From Dehalococcoidales bacterium (GTDB lineage Bacteria; Chloroflexota; Dehalococcoidia; Dehalococcoidales; UBA3254): DNA of 6,078 nt. The notes under the pieces were generated by a model. That model was not told where the DNA came from. It saw only the letters and a list, made by a program, of their open reading frames with translations, and ran no database searches. Numbering within the stretch: position 1 is the first letter of the stretch; each line of letters starts with the position of its first letter. Location: NCBI GenBank assembly GCA_028718465.1, contig JAQULX010000191.1, positions 1 to 6,078 of the forward strand, read 5' to 3'. Position numbers and translations under genes: made by a program. This document shows, one piece after another, positions 4,647-6,078 of this stretch.

Positions 4647-6078
4647 GAAAAGACTAAAACCAGAAGATTTTAAAGAAAACTTTCCAAATGAGGAGTTTTG
4701 CGAGGAGTGGCTAAAAAACCGGTTATATCCAGATGGAATTAGTTGCCCCATATGTAAAAAAATAACCAAACATCATAAGTTATCTAAACGACACTGTTAT
4801 TGTTGCGATTCCTGCGGTCATCAGGTTTATCCCACCGCGGGGACTATTTTCTACCGGTCCGCAATTCCTTTGAAAATCTGGTTTGAGGCTATATCAAAAA
4901 TATCAACATCAAGAAGGCGTATTTCTGGAAGAGGTATTCAACGAGAATATGGAATAAAATATAAAACAGCCTTGCGAATGGCTAATAAAATTAAAGGCTT
5001 CCTTCAAGAAAACAAATTATTAAAAAGTAAAGAAAAAACTAATGAAGAAAATATAGACCATAAGAGAGTCAGCGATATCATTCTCAATATAACACCTAAT
5101 TTCAAAGAGGGGTCTTTACTTAAAGGTAGTAAAGAAGCACATGCAAGACCATTTTTTAGTAAAAGGGACCGCACGGCCAGATTGCTGAAGATTCAGATGC
5201 TGCTGTGTCAAAATCCTCAGGGTCTGGGGATAAAAGAGATTGCCGACAGGTGTTTTATCAGCAACAGGACGATCTACCGTGACCTGAGAGCATTAGAATT
5301 TGAAATGAATATTCCCATCTGGCAAAATGGGAACAAACGCGGGATTGTTGAAGGTTACTTCTTGCCTCCTATTAATATTACTCTGGCTGAAGCGACAACC
5401 CTGTTCCTGGCAGTAAGGCTGATTCAAAATTACTTCATAGAATATGATCCCAATATCGCTTATTTATTTTCAAAATTAAACACCATAACTCCGGAACCCC
5501 TCAAAAACGATATTCAACACATTCTGGAATATCTGGAAAAACAGCCGCGTGACTTAAGAAAGGTAAGAAATTTTAACACGCTTATCAATGCCTGGTTGTC
5601 CCGACACAAGGTGAAAGTCATCACTCAAGCCCATCATTTTGAGGAACCCGTGGAGCGTGTCATCGACCCTTATTTGATCGAACCCTCCGCCATTGGCGGA
5701 GGCACCTATGTCATTGCCTTCTGTAATCTCAGGAAAAAGGTCTATGCTTTTAGAATAGAACATATACTTGGTGACATCATGATGCTGACGGATACCTATG
5801 AAATACCTCCTGATTTCAATGTTTTTGATTATCTGGATTCAGCCTGGGGCATTCAACCCGACCAGGAGTTACAATCTATAAAGCTGCGTTTTAATCCCAG
5901 AATCAGCCGGATTATTCTGGAAGAGGGAAGGAACGTACACTCCACACAAATCAATGAAGTACAACCAGACGGCTCACTAATAATGTCATTCAAAATTCGG
6001 GACTATATTCATATCCGCAACTGGATAATGGGGTGGGGAGACGATGTAGAAGTAATCGAGCCGGAAGATCTCAGAATT
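4645..6078 (+). CDS. IS1595-type transposase zinc ribbon/HTH fused to an HTH_11-WYL-WCX transcription regulator (C-terminus beyond right edge)
   Basis: The frame is unbroken for 478 codons from ATG 4645 (weak ribosome binding site AGG at 4638-4640) to the window edge; perhaps 10-40 residues are missing. Residues 30-82 match the IS1595 transposase zinc ribbon: C34PIC37, then C54DSC57 and the following PTAGTIFYRSAIPLKIWFEA. Residues 92-127 resemble the helix-turn-helix that follows in IS1595 transposases (RGIQREYGIKYKTALRM). The ISXO2-type catalytic domain is absent; residues 128-172 are a charged linker. At 173 a YafY-like regulator begins: HTH_11 at 176-220 (IKEIADRCFISNRTIYRDLR), a family stretch KRGIVEGYFLPPINITLAEA (231-250), a WYL domain at about 305-385 with GTYVIAF in place of the WYL triplet and a conserved Arg in AFRIEHI, and a WCX extension from about 408. 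It is probably a ligand-sensing DNA-binding regulator, not a transposase. It is divergent from the MmgE/PrpD gene. The first third is AT-richer than the rest, suggesting a composite origin. Confidence 0.85.
   Translation, partial: MKRLKPEDFKENFPNEEFCEEWLKNRLYPDGISCPICKKITKHHKLSKRHCYCCDSCGHQVYPTAGTIFYRSAIPLKIWFEAISKISTSRRRISGRGIQREYGIKYKTALRMANKIKGFLQENKLLKSKEKTNEENIDHKRVSDIILNITPNFKEGSLLKGSKEAHARPFFSKRDRTARLLKIQMLLCQNPQGLGIKEIADRCFISNRTIYRDLRALEFEMNIPIWQNGNKRGIVEGYFLPPINITLAEATTLFLAVRLIQNYFIEYDPNIAYLFSKLNTITPEPLKNDIQHILEYLEKQPRDLRKVRNFNTLINAWLSRHKVKVITQAHHFEEPVERVIDPYLIEPSAIGGGTYVIAFCNLRKKVYAFRIEHILGDIMMLTDTYEIPPDFNVFDYLDSAWGIQPDQELQSIKLRFNPRISRIILEEGRNVHSTQINEVQPDGSLIMSFKIRDYIHIRNWIMGWGDDVEVIEPEDLRI

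Noticed and set aside
4575..4769. Minus-strand 64-codon open frame
   Set aside because: Antisense to the start of the zinc-ribbon/WYL gene, which has clear domain evidence.
4645..5040. Reading this part as a separate truncated IS1595 transposase gene
   Set aside because: No stop codon or frameshift separates it from the WYL part; one frame continues to the window edge, so a fusion is the simpler reading.
5554..5763. Minus-strand 69-codon open frame
   Set aside because: Shadow of the WYL domain coding region.

Overview
The window looks like a piece of a bacterial chromosome carrying a carboxylate-uptake and catabolism cluster that has been broken up by insertion sequences. Strong purine-rich ribosome binding sites (AGGAGG-type), moderate to low GC and a lipoprotein TRAP receptor suggest a Firmicute of the Clostridia/Peptococcaceae kind. 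That is inference from style; no marker gene is present, and Chloroflexota cannot be excluded.

Layout: (1) 1-963, minus strand: the N-terminal 321 residues of a TRAP transporter solute receptor (DctP family) with a lipobox; its C-terminus lies beyond the left edge. (2) About 1140-1373, minus strand: a decayed IS630-type transposase N-terminus. (3) 1374-2692: a complete, apparently intact IS3-family insertion sequence with orfA, orfB, a T_TTT_TTA frameshift heptamer, imperfect terminal inverted repeats and a CTC target duplication. Removing it restores the start of the IS630-type frame, so the elements are nested. (4) 2796-4178, minus strand: a full-length MmgE/PrpD-family protein. (5) 4179-4644: a 466-bp divergent intergenic region with a probable promoter for the MmgE/PrpD gene, a leader rich in inverted repeats in which a 12-nt segment at the predicted mRNA 5' end is perfectly complementary to the Shine-Dalgarno region, and a dyad plus direct repeats in front of the divergent gene. 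(6) 4645-6078, plus strand, open at the right edge: one uninterrupted frame that fuses the zinc-ribbon and helix-turn-helix front end of an IS1595-type transposase to an HTH_11-WYL-WCX (YafY-like) transcription regulator. The transposase catalytic domain is absent.

How it may work together (inference): the MmgE/PrpD enzyme and the TRAP receptor probably served uptake and turnover of the same organic acid and were once co-oriented neighbours. The divergent WYL protein is the natural candidate regulator. The two most notable signals are the transposase-derived DNA-binding module grafted onto a WYL ligand-sensing regulator, and the mutually exclusive pairing potential in the MmgE/PrpD leader.
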